64,000 bases of DNA from Sisyra terminalis (Eukaryota; Arthropoda; Insecta; Neuroptera; Sisyridae), in contig OY292279.1 in the NCBI GenBank assembly GCA_958496175.1, positions 7,626,001 through 7,690,000 on the forward strand, written 5' to 3'. The stretch's first letter is position 1. Each line of letters begins with the position of its first letter. The translations under genes and the position numbers were made by a program. Below the pieces are notes generated by a model. That model was not told the origin of the DNA and ran no database searches. It worked only from the letters and a program-made list of their open reading frames with translations. Below, in pieces: positions 11,800-25,114 of this stretch.

Positions 11800-13790
11800 C
11801 AGAATCCACATGGCGAGTTGGCCTCCAAATAGGAACCTATATCAAAACATATGTTAAAACTAGCTGATCCCCGCGACTTCGTCTGCGTAACATATTTTAT
11901 TTTTCTTATTTCTTTTACGAAAAATATAATCATACTTAAGAACACTTCACACTCTCGGAAAATACACATTTAATAAAGTGTTGCGTAGAATAAAATAGTT
12001 CTATGTAATAATCAATTAATTTTCAAAAAAAAATTATAAAAATCAAAAAAGAATATGTCTATTGCGTATACCTACGGTAGGTATACCTTCCGTGAACCAA
12101 AAAATCTGTAAATCAATCAGCATCTATACATAAATAAAAAATATCGCCAAGTTCAATAAATTTGGTCTTAATTATGACTAAAAAAAGTCGAAAGTTATCA
12201 AAATACTCGCGTCAAAATAATCCCATCTCACTGTTTCGATTCCCGAATGAAACTTTTTCCAAAAACTATTGTACTATTGCACTGTATAACACAACCGCGA
12301 AATTGAAATTTGTACAATTGCACGAAATCCAGTTCTTCCATAATCCTGTATAACCATTATGTATCTATAAGCTTATTATTAAATATCTGAATTTCAACTA
12401 TATAATTAAATCATATTGGATAGTCAAGAGTTCACCATACACGGATTTGGCGTATGCCTTTTGCTCTGGAAGAGCATTTTAAATTTCTTTTATCATTATG
12501 ATGACATGATTGTTTATTATTTATCATTATGATGATTTCTGGCTGGAATTGCGATTTTTTTTCGTGATCCCTTTTACGCACTTGCAAATAAAAGATATTA
12601 TGCCCCCCCAAGAAAAAAATCCTGAATCCGCCCTGGTCTGTTAGGGTAGGAATTTTCAAAAAAAAAATCTTATCACATTCCTATTTCCTATAAGGAATAC
12701 ACTGAATATTAAAATTTCATCAGTCAGAGGGGGTATATAAATACACGATTTTATATATGCACGGTTTTAAAAACGTATTTACTTTAAGCTTTATTGCTAT
12801 TACATTTTTTTGTTAATATTTTCTTACTGAGCAACCCTTAGGATCTATTCACAACAGTTTTGTAAAAAAAAAGTTTACTGTCAGATTATTATCTATAAAA
12901 CATTTATATTTCAAAAAGGTAATTTTTTGTATTTTAAATTGAATTACTGTGCTTTTTATTAGTTCACCTAAAAATATTAATACAGATCATTTTTTAACTT
13001 TTAAATACCTTTCCAATGATAGATAACTCGCCTATCTATAGTATTTTTTTTTTCATCCCTTAGTTTTTACGTTGGGGGTACATTCTCTTATTATTTTTAA
13101 GGAATGATAAGTAGCCTAACGTGTGTGGGTAATTGTGTTGTATCATAATATAAAGTTTCATTTAATTCGGTTGTTCCGTTCTTTAGTTAAATCACCAGCG
13201 CACCGCGATGTAAGAAAGTTTTTTAGTCATTTTTTTCCCACATTATTGAAGGTTTCGTATGGATTCCTATTTTTTTTGGAAATTTGATATAGCCTATGTT
13301 CACCGGAAATAATGTAGCTTCTCAACAGTGAAGAAATTTTTCAAATCGGTCAAGTAGTTTCAGAGCCTATTCAAAGCAAACAAACAATCAAATCTTTCCT
13401 CTTTATAATATATGTTAAAATATTGGCTTTATATACAAACAAATTTTATATACTTTTCGCGACCAAATTCCTCTTTGTCCTGGAGATATGGATAAAAATG
13501 TTCCCCCGCATGGCTATTTTTCAAAGTAATATATCTCAAAAACTAATTTAGCTAGAGAAGTGAAACTAACGCGAGGCTGTAGATTATTTTACAAAGTATA
13601 TCATATATTTTTTTAAATTTTTAGAAATAAAATTATAAAAAAAAATTCAAAAAACAAATGAAATTATTTTTTTATGTATTCTCTGAAAATGACAATCACG
13701 AAAAAAATATATTTTATGCTTCTACATGAGCGCTATTACTCATAAAAATTGCATAAAAAATTGTAGGTGCAACACCTTGAAAAAAAATGA
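11800..13790. repeat. Dispersed repeat interrupted by a retroposed element
   Basis: The outer sequence (11800-11859 and 13421-about 13790) matches two inverted arms in intron 2 of UGT gene 1 (about 26300-26660 and 27985-28335). Shared motifs include gcgagttggcctcc, gggaaccta/tgtatc, the gaccaaattc stretch and the aactaatttagct stretch. The host copy is split by the 1550-bp insertion listed separately. Confidence 0.75.
11849..13420 (+). mobile_element. 1.55 kb non-LTR-like insertion with 11-bp target duplication
   Basis: The element (11860-13409) starts ctagctgatccccgcgac and ends ctctttataat. It is flanked on both sides by atatgttaaaa (11849-11859 and 13410-13420). The first bases and the last 100 or so, with a cggtcaagtagtttcagagcc stretch and a cctctttataat end, resemble a repeat type that I recall as common in arthropod genomes; its class is uncertain. 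No intact ORF is seen. A possible third layer lies inside at 12430-12650, reading on the minus strand from gggcggattcaggattttt, like common insect MITEs. Confidence 0.75.
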
Positions 13791-15867
13791 AATGTGATCT
13801 ACGCCTAATAGTATACCTCGGTTTTATGTTTTTTTCAAAGTGTTTCACCAACATTTTTTTCACAAAGCTTCAATAATAAAAGGCCACATATAAGAGCAAA
13901 AGATATATTATTTTCATAATTTTAAGTCTAAGAAAACATAAAAAAAAATATTTTTATTTTTCCGTTTCCTAACTTCAGTTTCAGCATTTACTTGACTCAG
14001 TATACCATACACCTTTGAGAGTGTATGTTGTATGAGATTCGATCGAAAAACAAGAATTTTTCGATGCCTTTAAATAATTTTTTTAATGTTATTGCTTTAC
14101 GTTATTTTGCTACTGAAAAGAAGAGCTTTTGTTTTTTTTTGTATTTATAAGGAAATATGTTTGATAGAAAACAGTTTTTTGCACAACTAACGAAAAATTT
14201 TTTGTTCTCTTTGTTAAATTATAACCGAAAATCAATCCTAGATCTACATTAATTTTTTTTGAAATTCTCAAAAAACCATATAAACTTAAATATTACTCAA
14301 TATATTGTAACTAAGAGAATCCAAAAAATTGGTACAAAAAAAAAATTCCATAAATCAACAATCTATTTTTTAAAATTCAAAAAATATTACACACAATATT
14401 TAGTATTGCGGACAATGGTTAAGAAGAAATATTTAAACAAATTTTTTGATCAATCTTACGGTTGAAAAATCAATTTGATTAGTGTAAAATTTAAAACGTA
14501 ATACCCACTGGTTAAAATATAAATACATTTTATGTATATAGTTGTATGAATTCATTCAAATTCACACAAATACGTTTGTATCAATATTAATTTTCCAGTC
14601 TCGTCAAACAAAATTAATCATTTCCAATATTAAACAAGGGAAATATATAAGGGAGAGATATATCGAGTGAAATATACACTAACAGGTTGTGTCATAGTTG
14701 GGGGGTCAGCTGGGGCGGAAAATCGGACTCAATGCCTTTCCATCGTAATCAAGATGGTAGTGGTCGTATTCACGAATAAATTATGTGTTTTCAGTGGGAA
14801 AATTAAGAATTTGGATAATTGGGTTTCCTCAATACTTCACCAACAATGAAAAGTTTTAAAGTTGATTTTTGAAAGGTTTTTCATCCAAATTCGAATATTT
14901 ATTTTGTTGATACTTATTTTCGAAGGTAAAAACGAATTTTTAGAAATTTTTTGGTAAAATAAATTGATTTTTACCAAAGAAGATGTATTCAGATAATTGG
15001 AGTGTTACAAGGGATAATACTTTCGATTTTCCATTAAATTTTCCACACCGTTTTGTTGTATTATATTCTGCTTAAACAAAGCTTTAGTTTGATGATTTTC
15101 GAATTTATCGCTGGCAGTGTTCGTTGTCACAACCGCCAACGCACCCTTCAATTAATTCCGAAGTAGAGCATGTCTTATAATTGTTAACAAAGCGAAGACA
15201 AGGATTTCCAGATATAAAGCAATTAATAATCTATTAGCCTTATAAGTTAATGCATGATGATGAGGCATCACCTACGTGCGAATACTGATAATCACTTTCC
15301 ACGACGCCGGAAAATGCAGCGCACAAATTGCTTATATTTAAAATCCCAATAAACCGTAATGCCGTAAAGAAATATTTCAGCTTTGTGCGGCGTTTATTCC
15401 CGCAAGTAATTTATTGTGGCCTCAAAGAAAATGAGTGAAACACAAAATATTGAATTTCGTCTTCACTAATATTCTTGGTTCATGTAATGTTAAAGAGCTG
15501 TCGTTGGCAGCCCTGACACACAAGCGCCATAGTGGTTGTTTCCGTATTCATTTCCACAGTCGGAGTCGTAACAAGTTGGAGCCCTCTCAAAACGCACCCT
15601 TACTAAACATTTCGGTAGGTGCCTACGTTTTCACAGCCCCTCCGACATATGGATTTGACATTGAAATCCATCCAAATTATGTTTTACACCAACTACAATC
15701 GACCATACTGTAAATGAGTCTAGCATCAACCCCGTGCCAATTCGATTATCAATTCTAAATCTCTAACTATTTTCAATCCACCCCCTCTTCAATTCTTAGT
15801 GACATTATTTGCAATTTGGAAGAAATAAAAAGTGATATTTTTTTCAGGTGAATAATCAATGGACATG
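13791..15867. other. Intergenic, no gene recognised
   Basis: AT-rich sequence with several poly-A/T runs. An open frame of 92 codons at 15435-15713 (plus) is the longest. It has no motif, signal or splice support and is left out. Confidence 0.4.
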
Positions 15868-16783
15868 TAGGGGAAACCGGGTACAAAAGTAACAATTTGT
15901 ACTTTTACCTTGATTTCTGACTGGGTGTTATAATTGTCATTAATTGAATATAACCACATATAAATTTAAATTATGTTCTTCACAAAATTAATTTAATTTA
16001 TTAAATTATAATGTGTTTTATATGAATAACATAGAATTCAAAAAAAAATTGTCAGTTGATACTTTCAACCACGTAGGGGGGTCGAAAGCAACAAGACTGC
16101 TAAGGGTTGCTAATGAAAACATATTACAAGTAAAATCAAAAAGTTACTTATTTAAAGACTTTATATTTATGATATAAACCTAATTCAGAATTTTAAGTAC
16201 TCAAAAAATATATATTTTAAGGAAATTAATCAATAGAATGCCGCGACAACGCATAAGAACTACTGCATGAAGAACTTTCGACTCGGAAATGTCTCGAAAA
16301 CCATTCTTTTGAAGTAGATATTCATAAAAATATGATGTTAATAATAAAATCATTACGAGGACCAAAGTAACATATTATTTTTTTACCCTAGGGGGCTATG
16401 TTATTTTTGTACCCTTTTTCATTTTCAATAAAACGTGTAATGTAACTTTAAAACGGAACGTACTAGACAAAAATGAATTTAAACAATGTACAATTTATCT
16501 AATCAAGAATGGATATGCAAATATTCGGATTGTTATAATCCTTTTACGATTATGTAAACAATAAATAAGAAAACGTCGAAAAACTTACTTTTGGCTCGTT
16601 AAAACACATAACATCCTATTATATAACCTAACAACGCGCTGCGCACACGTCGACTTAATGCGATTGAGGGGGGTGCTTTAGGCTATAACCTGATGGCAGC
16701 AAAACGATATTCGCTCATTGGATAAACCTAGAAAGCATATGTTACTTTCGACCCGCCGTTAATTTGGTACCCAGTCTCCCCTA
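15868..16783. mobile_element. MITE-like element with aggggaaaccgggtac ends and TA flanks
   Basis: The left end aggggaaaccgggtacaaaa (15869) and right end gtacccagtctcccct (ending 16782) are imperfect inverted repeats, with TA at each boundary. Internal stretches repeat the gtaaca and gtaccc words. There is no transposase. The superfamily cannot be settled; TA duplication would fit the Tc1/mariner group. Confidence 0.65.
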
Positions 16784-18696
16784 TTATTTCTCAGCACTTC
16801 CTTAAAAAAACGATGTGTAAGCTTATGCACGCGCATAAGAAGTTATACTTCTTTGGTATAGTAAAACAGATTATTTCAATCCACTACTATAGCCTATTCC
16901 GGTTGTACCTGAACTGGTACACCAGTACAGTACAGCCAGTTGAGAACTGGTTGAAATATTTGTAGAAGACGAAGGTTTAAAAAGTGAGAAAACATGAGGA
17001 AATTGTAAGGAAAATAGTAAATGCAACAAAAAAAAATTCCCATTTAAATCGCTAATACTAGTCAAATAGGCCAAATAGGCAGAATAGGCACTGACACCAA
17101 TAAATATTAGACAACAAACAAATATATCATTTCTTGGCTTTAAGATTGTGCAAAATTACTGCCATTTACTTATATTTACATATTTTACTTAATATTTATT
17201 GTAATCTGTAACAATTGGGAAAACAACAATCATTTGTCAATATTGCAATCCGTTAAAATACAGCAGAGAATCAACTAGGTGATGTTGGACTGGTGAAAAA
17301 GTAAAATGGCCCCAATTGGTCCCACCACCAGATCCATTACTCTTATTAGTTATTGGGATAGGAAATAATTCGAAAAACTCCTTAGCCAGTATTCAAAAAT
17401 TTAACAGTTGTTTTCAAATGGCGTCATTTGGTGCATAAAATAAATATTATGTTCAAAAAAGTACTGAAATAACAGGAATATTTCCAGGAAACTTCCAGTC
17501 CCTGATTAATAGGGAATTTAGGGACAAATTGACCAAAAGAACAATACAATTTCGAGGGACACAAAATATTCAATAATAAAAGAATATTTAGAAATATCTA
17601 TATATGTCTTTAAAATCACCAATAGATGGGAATTTAATTATATTTATTATTATTATTTATTTATTATTTAACTAATTTAATTATTATTAATTATTGGTAT
17701 TGTTAGTAATTTAATTATTAAAAACTAAGCAATATTACCGAAATCAATTAATTTTTGCAATTCAATTTTAGTTGCTATGAAGTGCACCGGATACTCTGAT
17801 ATTTCAATCAAAAAATATTTGCATACAATATAATCAAGAATATATCAATTGTAATACAGGCAATTTATAAAAAGCTTTATTTTTCAAAAGTATTTAATAT
17901 TATTACCATACACAAAAGAATTTAATGAAACCATTTAATGAAATTTGAAATTTGGTTTGTTTATAAAAACATTAAAAATCGGTGATATGAAATAACAGTC
18001 ATAACTTGAAGGCCAAAATAAGAGAATGGCAGCTTTAAATATGTCGTTTAAGGAATTTGAAACCAGTTTGAGGTATTTATTATTTGTTGTCAATTATAAT
18101 CACATTAACACCTCATTCCGATTCCATAAATGTAACCTTTGAATCTGCATTTTTCTCAGAACTTTATTATTTGTTATCGCCAGTTGAGAGCAGGTAAAAT
18201 TCTTTTCAATTTCACACCTATTTGGAATTTATTCACTTTTGCTCACAATAGTGGTCATTATGGAACAAGGTTCAAAAATATTGAATTTAAATATTTGTCT
18301 ACTTAAATTCTATCATATGATTACAGGTTTATTGATTTCGATAATATTTTATTTTCAGGTACTTCTTAGTGTTTTGCCCAAAAAGAAGTATAAGAAAGGT
18401 CACAAACAGGTCTAATCTAAATAGTTGTACCAATATTTTATTTTGATTTCATTTATGGTTCCAATTTAAAGACAGCTTAACTGATTTGATACAAACATTA
18501 TAATAAAGTTCTACTAATTTTTCTTCGGAAGAAAAGGTTACCTTTTTACGTTTAATTATTAATTTTAAAAGTAGCACTCAGAAGAAGACCGATTAAAATA
18601 AATAAACGGACACCTGTTAGTTGGATATAAATTGGAACTTTTAATTAAATATCTATGTTCTTTTTTAAGATATCGAAAAATCAGCATACTTGAAAT
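16784..18696. other. Intergenic, no gene recognised
   Basis: AT-rich sequence with low-complexity tat/tta stretches near 17640-17710. No coding support. Confidence 0.4.
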
Positions 18697-18952
18697 CAGA
18701 GGTATTCAACCCAAATGATTTTACGAGCCACTTCGGAAATACATCATAACTCCGCGGGCCACTTTTGAAGTCATATCACAAATTATCCACACCAAATTTA
18801 CACTGTTAACATTTTTAATATATTGGTTTTCACCACTTTGGTCATTATAAAATGTATACATTTTATAGTAGTCTATTGCATTTCGGGAGTGGAAAAAATT
18901 GTCAAGGTGTGCCTTTTGTGGTCCACGGGTTAGCCACTTTTGACAACCTCTG
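18697..18952. mobile_element. Short hAT-type MITE
   Basis: A 256-bp element bounded by cagaggta at the left and acctctg at the right. Its inverted subterminal regions contain the gagccacttcgg and gttagccacttttgac words. The CAGAGGT ends are typical of hAT superfamily non-autonomous elements. I could not find a clean 8-bp target duplication. Confidence 0.6.
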
Positions 18953-19119
18953 ATTTAAATAAGCAATGAATATTCTGATTTTCATCTACATATACAGCTA
19001 CTTCGTTAAAAGTTAATTAGTATAATTCATACTCATATTTGAAATAGCCAATCATGGAGGTAAGATTTAAAGAATAAAATGTATTTCTCAGGTTAATACT
19101 GTTTTATTTTCATTAGAAA

Positions 19120-19465
19120 ACCAGGAAACTTTTTTTGTCGAAAGCTTGGGTAACGTCCAAAATATATGGAATAGCTTGAAACATAAAGTTTTGTACTCTT
19201 ATGAGTAAAGCTCTTTTATATGATTTTATTAGCATTGGAAGTAATCAAATAGGCCTATAGGAAGTTGGAATTTAATGTGGTTTTTCTACTTTTAGAACTA
19301 TAATTATTTGCGCTATTTTCCATTCATATGGGTAGTAGTTGATTTGAAGGACTTCGGGTAAACTTTTGCGACATTTAGACCACTAATTTTCTAGGTAATT
19401 TCCTTAGCATCCTTTCAGTAACTAGATCATATCCGGGAGCTTTTCCGGTTGGTTGTTTTTTATTA
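19120..19465 (-). pseudogene. Jockey-like reverse transcriptase N-terminal fragment (decayed)
   Basis: Read on the minus strand from about 19465, the sequence gives a KAPGYDLVTERML-like block, then a WKIAQIII-like block, then YRPI (one frame change between blocks), and finally a LDVTQAFD-like active-site A block near 19160. These are the opening blocks of a non-LTR retrotransposon reverse transcriptase in the right order. Stops, frame changes and deletions between blocks show it is dead. Confidence 0.72.
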
Positions 19466-21573
19466 AATTATTTTTTTAATAACCTTATTTTTATAATTTT
19501 TTGAATCCATTCTGATGTTTATTTTTTAAAATAAGTTAAAAAAAGATTAATAAAATTGGAATAGCTTCTAAAAATAGGACTTGAACATGAGAATCTTCCA
19601 CTCGTCGATTAATAAAAGCCGTTCATGTTTCCGCGCAATTATCATTTTTTTTTAATTGAACATTAAAATATAAAATTTCAAATGAAATTCATCCCTTAAT
19701 ATTGGGAAAACAGGTAATTTGTGAAGTGATATTAACGTTAAAGTGAGTTTTGAATGAAAATTATTCATTCCTCTTTATGTTAAACAGCATTACCAGTGTA
19801 TAATCCCCCTCTTTATCTCCACTAAATGTAACGAGTAGTATTAAATTTTCAATGCTATAATTGATATAATATTATCAGATAAATATCAAAGTATATGTTA
19901 TGGGTAAGTTTGTGCGTGCTTTCCAATTTCCATCGTAATTTAGGGTATGAGTTTGGTAATATGGAGGGTGGTGATTTTGTACAAGTGGGCTTGAATTTCA
20001 ATATTCCAAATATTAAATATATTATTTAGAACGGAAAAAAAATAAACAATGGATTGCATCAAATTGTTTCATTAATGGTAATGAAGGTATTATAATGAAT
20101 GCAATCCAAATTTTGGGGTTGGCTGTCTATGGTAAAGGGCTGAAGAACAAAGGGTATGATTAAAAGTTTGGTCCATTTTCCAAATTGAAAAAAAAAAATA
20201 AAAATTAGTTCAGAGATTGAAATGAAATTTGGTAATTCCCAGTAGAAAAATCGGTCGTTAATCTTCGTAATACCTATTAGAAATCAATGATTTTTTTCTG
20301 TTAAATATTTTTTTTATAACAATATTTGTGAATAATTTTCATAAAATATGTTGTTTAAAAAATATATTTCAATCAGCTAATAATTGTTTCCAATCCAAAT
20401 ATACAAAATATTCCATATGCCAATTTTATTTAATTAGTTAATTTATTTCGAACAAAAAGCAAATCCGGCGGTTAATTCAATTTTTCCATGAGCATATTAT
20501 TTGAAATAATTTTTTTTTTTGCTATGTTGCTCTCGAGTTCCCATAGTTACAAAATCCTCTTATCATCGAGAATGCAGTACTCTATGAAAACAATCATAAT
20601 TACGCGTTTTGTATCCCCGCATATATTGAAGGCATTAGGGGGTCGAATGGGGGAGAGCAACTTGAAAATTTCGAAACGAGGATGGTTTGTTTGATAAAAT
20701 GGCGTTAAATCAATATTTGATGTAAAATTAACAATTTTCAGCGATGAAAATTTCCAAGCCCAAAATTGGAAACGAATGTAATTTTTAAACGATGTGGAAA
20801 TAAAAATAAATTTACTAGCTAATATAGCAACTAGTGTTTACTTTCGCTATGCTTTTACTTTCATTTTTATCCTTTTTTTCTGGGGGGGGGATAAAAAAAG
20901 TAAATCTTTTGTTATATAGCAATCATAAAAGTGGCACATTCACTTAATGTCTGTCTTTCGAAGCTGTTTGGGGATTTTTCGTTTTGTATTTAGTGGATAG
21001 GGAATGGGGGACGGAAAGTTGCTCGTATTTTCTCAAGAATATGTTGGTTTATCAGGAATATATGTGTTTATGTTATGGAGGACAGTGAGGTTATGTGGTT
21101 AGTTTTATCCAGGAATTGTGGGGAGCTTAAGTGCAGAAAAGCAGGGTGTGTGAATGATAAAGGACGGACAAGTGGATATTGGCGGCGGTCGGCGGCAATC
21201 GGTGGTGGTGATGATGACGGGGTTGGTTTCTGGAATACCTATCGGTCGGGATGTAAGACGTGTGGTGGCATATTGGGGTGGAATGGGAACGAGTGGATTT
21301 GGTGGCAATATGGCGTGATGGGTGGTAAAGGGCAGTTGTGGCCAGTGACAAGCACTCAAGTTGATTGCATGTGGCAGCAGCGCCCTACCGCGGTTATCCT
21401 TTCTTCATGGTTTATACACAACTTCTTTGTACAACACAACCATCCACCTTCCACCCGCACCTCCGCCCCCCTTCGGTGAAATTTTCGCAAACATCGACAA
21501 CTTTCCAAAAAATAAAACATTTATATTGCAATTCAATTCGATTTCATCAATTTTTTTCCTCGCTAAATCTCTT
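19466..21573. other. Intergenic; contains a G-rich patch
   Basis: No supported gene. 20990-21360 is G-rich and 21420-21480 is C-rich, giving long accidental open frames in several overlapping frames (for example 134 codons at 21075-21479). Their residue make-up is low in complexity and fits no family I know. Confidence 0.4.
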
Positions 21574-22546
21574 CCGGAATTTCTCGTTTTTCTTTCCTCA
21601 ACTTCAGTGACAACATCGCGGTTTAAATGATGAAATTTTAATGCAACTAAACCGATTTTTTGTTGACAACTTAATGCGCTTAGTAGCTTAAGCCGACGAT
21701 TGTTTTATATAAAAAACAACTAATATTGAATTCTATAGTTCATTTTCAATCTTTTTAGTTATTGTAGAATGTCTCAAGCGCTGGATGTTGAAGGTCTGAA
21801 ATTTTGCTTCCCGAAATTCTATTCCTGGATAAAGCTCCATTGTATTGAGCTTCAATATGAAGCACAAGCTTTTGGTTTCAAAATCGCCTAATATCTTCTA
21901 TACTGGCTAATTGGCTGGAAATCACAACTTCTTGGATTTTAAGCTCCAACTAAAATCAAATTTAGACTTTCAGCATCCAGCTGAAGGGAGCAACCATCAA
22001 CTCCAACGCAAACATAATTCAAAGCTTTTAGTCTAAAACCTTAAAGCTCGTTGCTAAAGTACCATTATTTGTTACAGACCAGAACATCAATAAAGACCTA
22101 TAGGTTGGTCAAAAAGGAAATTGCAAGATACAGAGTAGAAAATATTTAAAAAAATTGAGTAACCATGTCAATTATCTGGCGGTTAACCTTCTAGATAACA
22201 ACAATGAATCAACTAGACTAAATTCTTGAAATTGACAAATAGAAAATAACAGAAAACATAAAGCTCACTACTCTTAGATAACCAGCAGGTATAATTTAAC
22301 GTATTACAATTTTTATTGTTGTCCAAGAATAGATTGTAAATAATGAACAAATTAATAACAAAAAAATCCAGAAGCATAAATATTGCATCAATTATCATTT
22401 TTAATTTTCTCTCCTCATTACTTCTCTCTTCCTCTTATTCATTATAAAATGCATTCAATAGTTTCTTCCTCTTAAAAGCAATATTGGTTACTGTATTTGC
22501 ATGTCTATAACAATGATAACTCTTTATTATTTGATGAAAAATTTTT
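21574..22546. repeat. Local duplication, copy A
   Basis: Starts ccggaatttctcgtttttc and ends near gatgaaaaatttt. The same order of sequence recurs from 22547 to about 24420. Copy A has an unoccupied TTAA at 21671-21674, where copy B carries an insertion. No coding capacity is visible. Confidence 0.82.
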
Positions 22547-24420
22547 CCGGAATTTCTCGTTTTTCTTTCCTCAACTTCAGTGACAACATCGCGGTTTAAA
22601 TAATGAAATTTTAATGCAACAAAACTGATTTTTTATTGACAATTTAAGGCGGTATTCTACTCTAGAAATTTGAAAAAATCAAAAATTTTTTTTTTCATAA
22701 TCTGATAGTTTAGATATTCAAAAATATTCTCCTAAAAGGATTTTTCAAAATTCAAATTATTTCCGAAGTTATAGCGGTTTTGTATGAAGCTGGGATGGCT
22801 GATTAAGAGAATGTAATTAATACTTACTATTCTATCAATTACGCTGCCTGAAACTTAACGTAAAACTTTAATCGCTTTTTTCTCGAAACTGTCTTTTTCA
22901 AAACGATACCCACGATTTCTCAGGTTCTACTGAACCGATTTACCTGAAATTTTTAGAGAGTCTTCTTTGTAAACTTGTCTATGTCTGGAACTATCCCCAT
23001 CCCCAAATTTTGATTTTTACTATTTTTAAAAAATTCAAAACCGTCAAAAAAAGTGGTACAAAAATTTTTTTTTTTTCAGGCAATTTCATTTCAATTTCGT
23101 GAAAATTTTTTTTTCATACTTTTCCGTAGTTCCAGACATTGCGACATTATTCTAGATTAATAATCTTTTTTTTTTTGGGTCAGATTACTAGGAGGGTTGA
23201 AATCGTGAGTATGGTCACGTGCCAATTTTTTGAGACCCCCCACTTCATCAGCTGTTAATTTTTGAAATTTTTAACTTTTTTTAATTTTTTCTGTATTCTT
23301 GAAATGTTTATAAATAACTGATAAAAAATGGAATGTAAAAATATTAATTGGCTATTTTTTATGACACTTCAAAACTTACCTGAAATTCATGCTTCTAGAC
23401 TAGAATACTCCCTTAATGCGCTTAGTAAGTTAATCTAACGATTGTTTTATATGAAATACAACTAATATTGAATTCTGTAGTTCATTTTCAATCTTTTTAG
23501 TAATTGTATAATGTCTTAAGCGTAGAATTTTGATGATCTGAAATTTTGCTCGCTGAAATTATATTCCTAGATAAAGCTCCATTGCACCCGAGATGTTTTT
23601 TTTTTTGATGATTTGGTATTCGATATTTGGCCGAATAGTAAGCAATATTTGGCCGAATATTGAATATTAAAAAAAGTAGCTAAATTGGCCGAATACCGAA
23701 TAGTGGCCGAATATTCGTGGCATCTCTAGTCTAAAATCCTCAAATTTGTTACAAAAGTACCATTTTTACCAGTATTATTTGTTACAGACCAGAACATCCA
23801 TAAAGATTTATAGATTGGTCAGAAAAGAAATTGCCAGATATAGAGAAGAAAATATTTTTAAAAAAATTGAGTAACCATGTCAATTATCTGGCGGTTAACC
23901 TTCTAGACAACAACAGTGAATTAACTAGACTAATTCTTGGAATTGCCATACTAAAGTACCATTATTTGTTACAGATCAGAACATCCATAAAGACCTTTAA
24001 GTTGGTCAGGAAAGAAATTGCCAGATATAGAGTAGAAAATATTTAAAAAAAAATTGAGCAACCATGTGAATTATCTACTGGTTAACCTTCTACACAACGA
24101 CAATGAATCAGCTAGACAAAATTCTTGGAATTACCATACAGAGATTAAACATAAAGCTCGCTATTCTTAGATAGCCAGCAGACATAATTTGACGTATTAC
24201 AATTTTAATTGTTGTCCAAAAATAGACTGTAAATAATAAATAAACTAAAGTCCTAAATATTGCATCAATATTCATTTTTAATTTTCTCCCCTCATTACTT
24301 CCCTCTTCCTCTTATTCATGTATAAAATGAATTCAAAATTTTCTTCCCTCCAAAAGCAATATTTGCTACTGTATTTGCATAACTATAACAATGATAAATC
24401 TTTACGATTTAATTATATTT
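22547..24420. repeat. Local duplication, copy B, enlarged by insertions
   Basis: Tandem direct copy of 21574-22546. It is longer because of a 765-bp TTAA-flanked element (22648-23412), about 150 bp with repeated ttggccgaata words (23585-23740), and an internal doubling in which the gttacagaccagaacatc and aaccatgt stretches occur twice (about 23780-23890 and 23965-24065). Confidence 0.8.
22648..23412. mobile_element. TTAA-flanked MITE (piggyBac-like target site)
   Basis: A 765-bp element with inverted ends ggcggtattctactctagaa and ttctagactagaatactccc. It is flanked by TTAA at 22644-22647 and 23413-23416. The paralogous empty site at 21671-21674 has one TTAA, so the element boundaries and the duplication are directly visible. 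TTAA duplication is the hallmark of the piggyBac superfamily. No transposase is present. Confidence 0.85.
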
Positions 24421-25114
24421 TTATCAATGAAAAACTAGTTTAAATATTTCACTCGACTCTTTTATAGTAGATATTTGTTTGAAAAATTCACGTAATGGAA
24501 TTTGACCTCAACCTTGGACGTCAATTTATAAAAGTGACGTCATTTACAAGTTTAGTTATAATTAAGATATTATAAACACGGTAATACAGTCGCAATATAT
24601 AATAAGATACTATGGACTGTTACGAGTAATTGATCTCTTTAAGTGTTCATGATATTGAAATTTGAAATTTAAACTTTGTACGATTGTAGTGAAATAGTAT
24701 GAGTCGATTTATGATAAAAATAATAATAATAAAAATGATAAAATCATACAAAATATGATATTTTGAATTGTGAATAAATTCTCTTTGTATTTGAGACAAA
24801 ATTATGGGGATCGATGTCTCCATTATTGTTATTATAAATGTCAAAGGTGGATAAATTTGGGTTTATCAAAGACAAGAATACGATAAAATCCCATACCAAC
24901 CTTTCCCCAATGCTTTTATTATTAAGGTTTCGTATCATATAATTAATGGGATAGAATAACGACGAGATTCACTTGAAATACACAGAGGAGAATAAACATT
25001 TTCAAATTAATTACGATCAAGAATGTTGAGATTTCATTAAAATTTCCCAATCGCATTTGTTAAACGTCATTAATTAAACGAATTTTCACTGAGAGTATAA
25101 TATTTTTATCGAAA
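24421..25114. promoter_or_regulatory. Upstream region of UGT gene 1
   Basis: About 700 bp between the duplication and the first UGT. It contains an imperfect pair of gacgtca words (24517-24542) around a tataaaag stretch at 24528, which could be a core promoter if an upstream exon exists. Nothing else is recognised. Low confidence. Confidence 0.25.

Noticed and set aside
15435..15713. 92-codon open frame
   Set aside because: No recognisable motif and no homologous neighbour; short frames of this size are expected by chance in 64 kb.
21075..21479. 134-codon plus-strand open frame, with overlapping frames on both strands
   Set aside because: It sits in a G-rich patch where stops are rare in all frames; residues are repetitive and no domain, signal or splice context is visible.
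23585..23740. The ttggccgaata words as a transcription-factor array
   Set aside because: They lie in an insertion absent from copy A of the duplication and look like mobile-element filler, not a regulatory region of a nearby gene.
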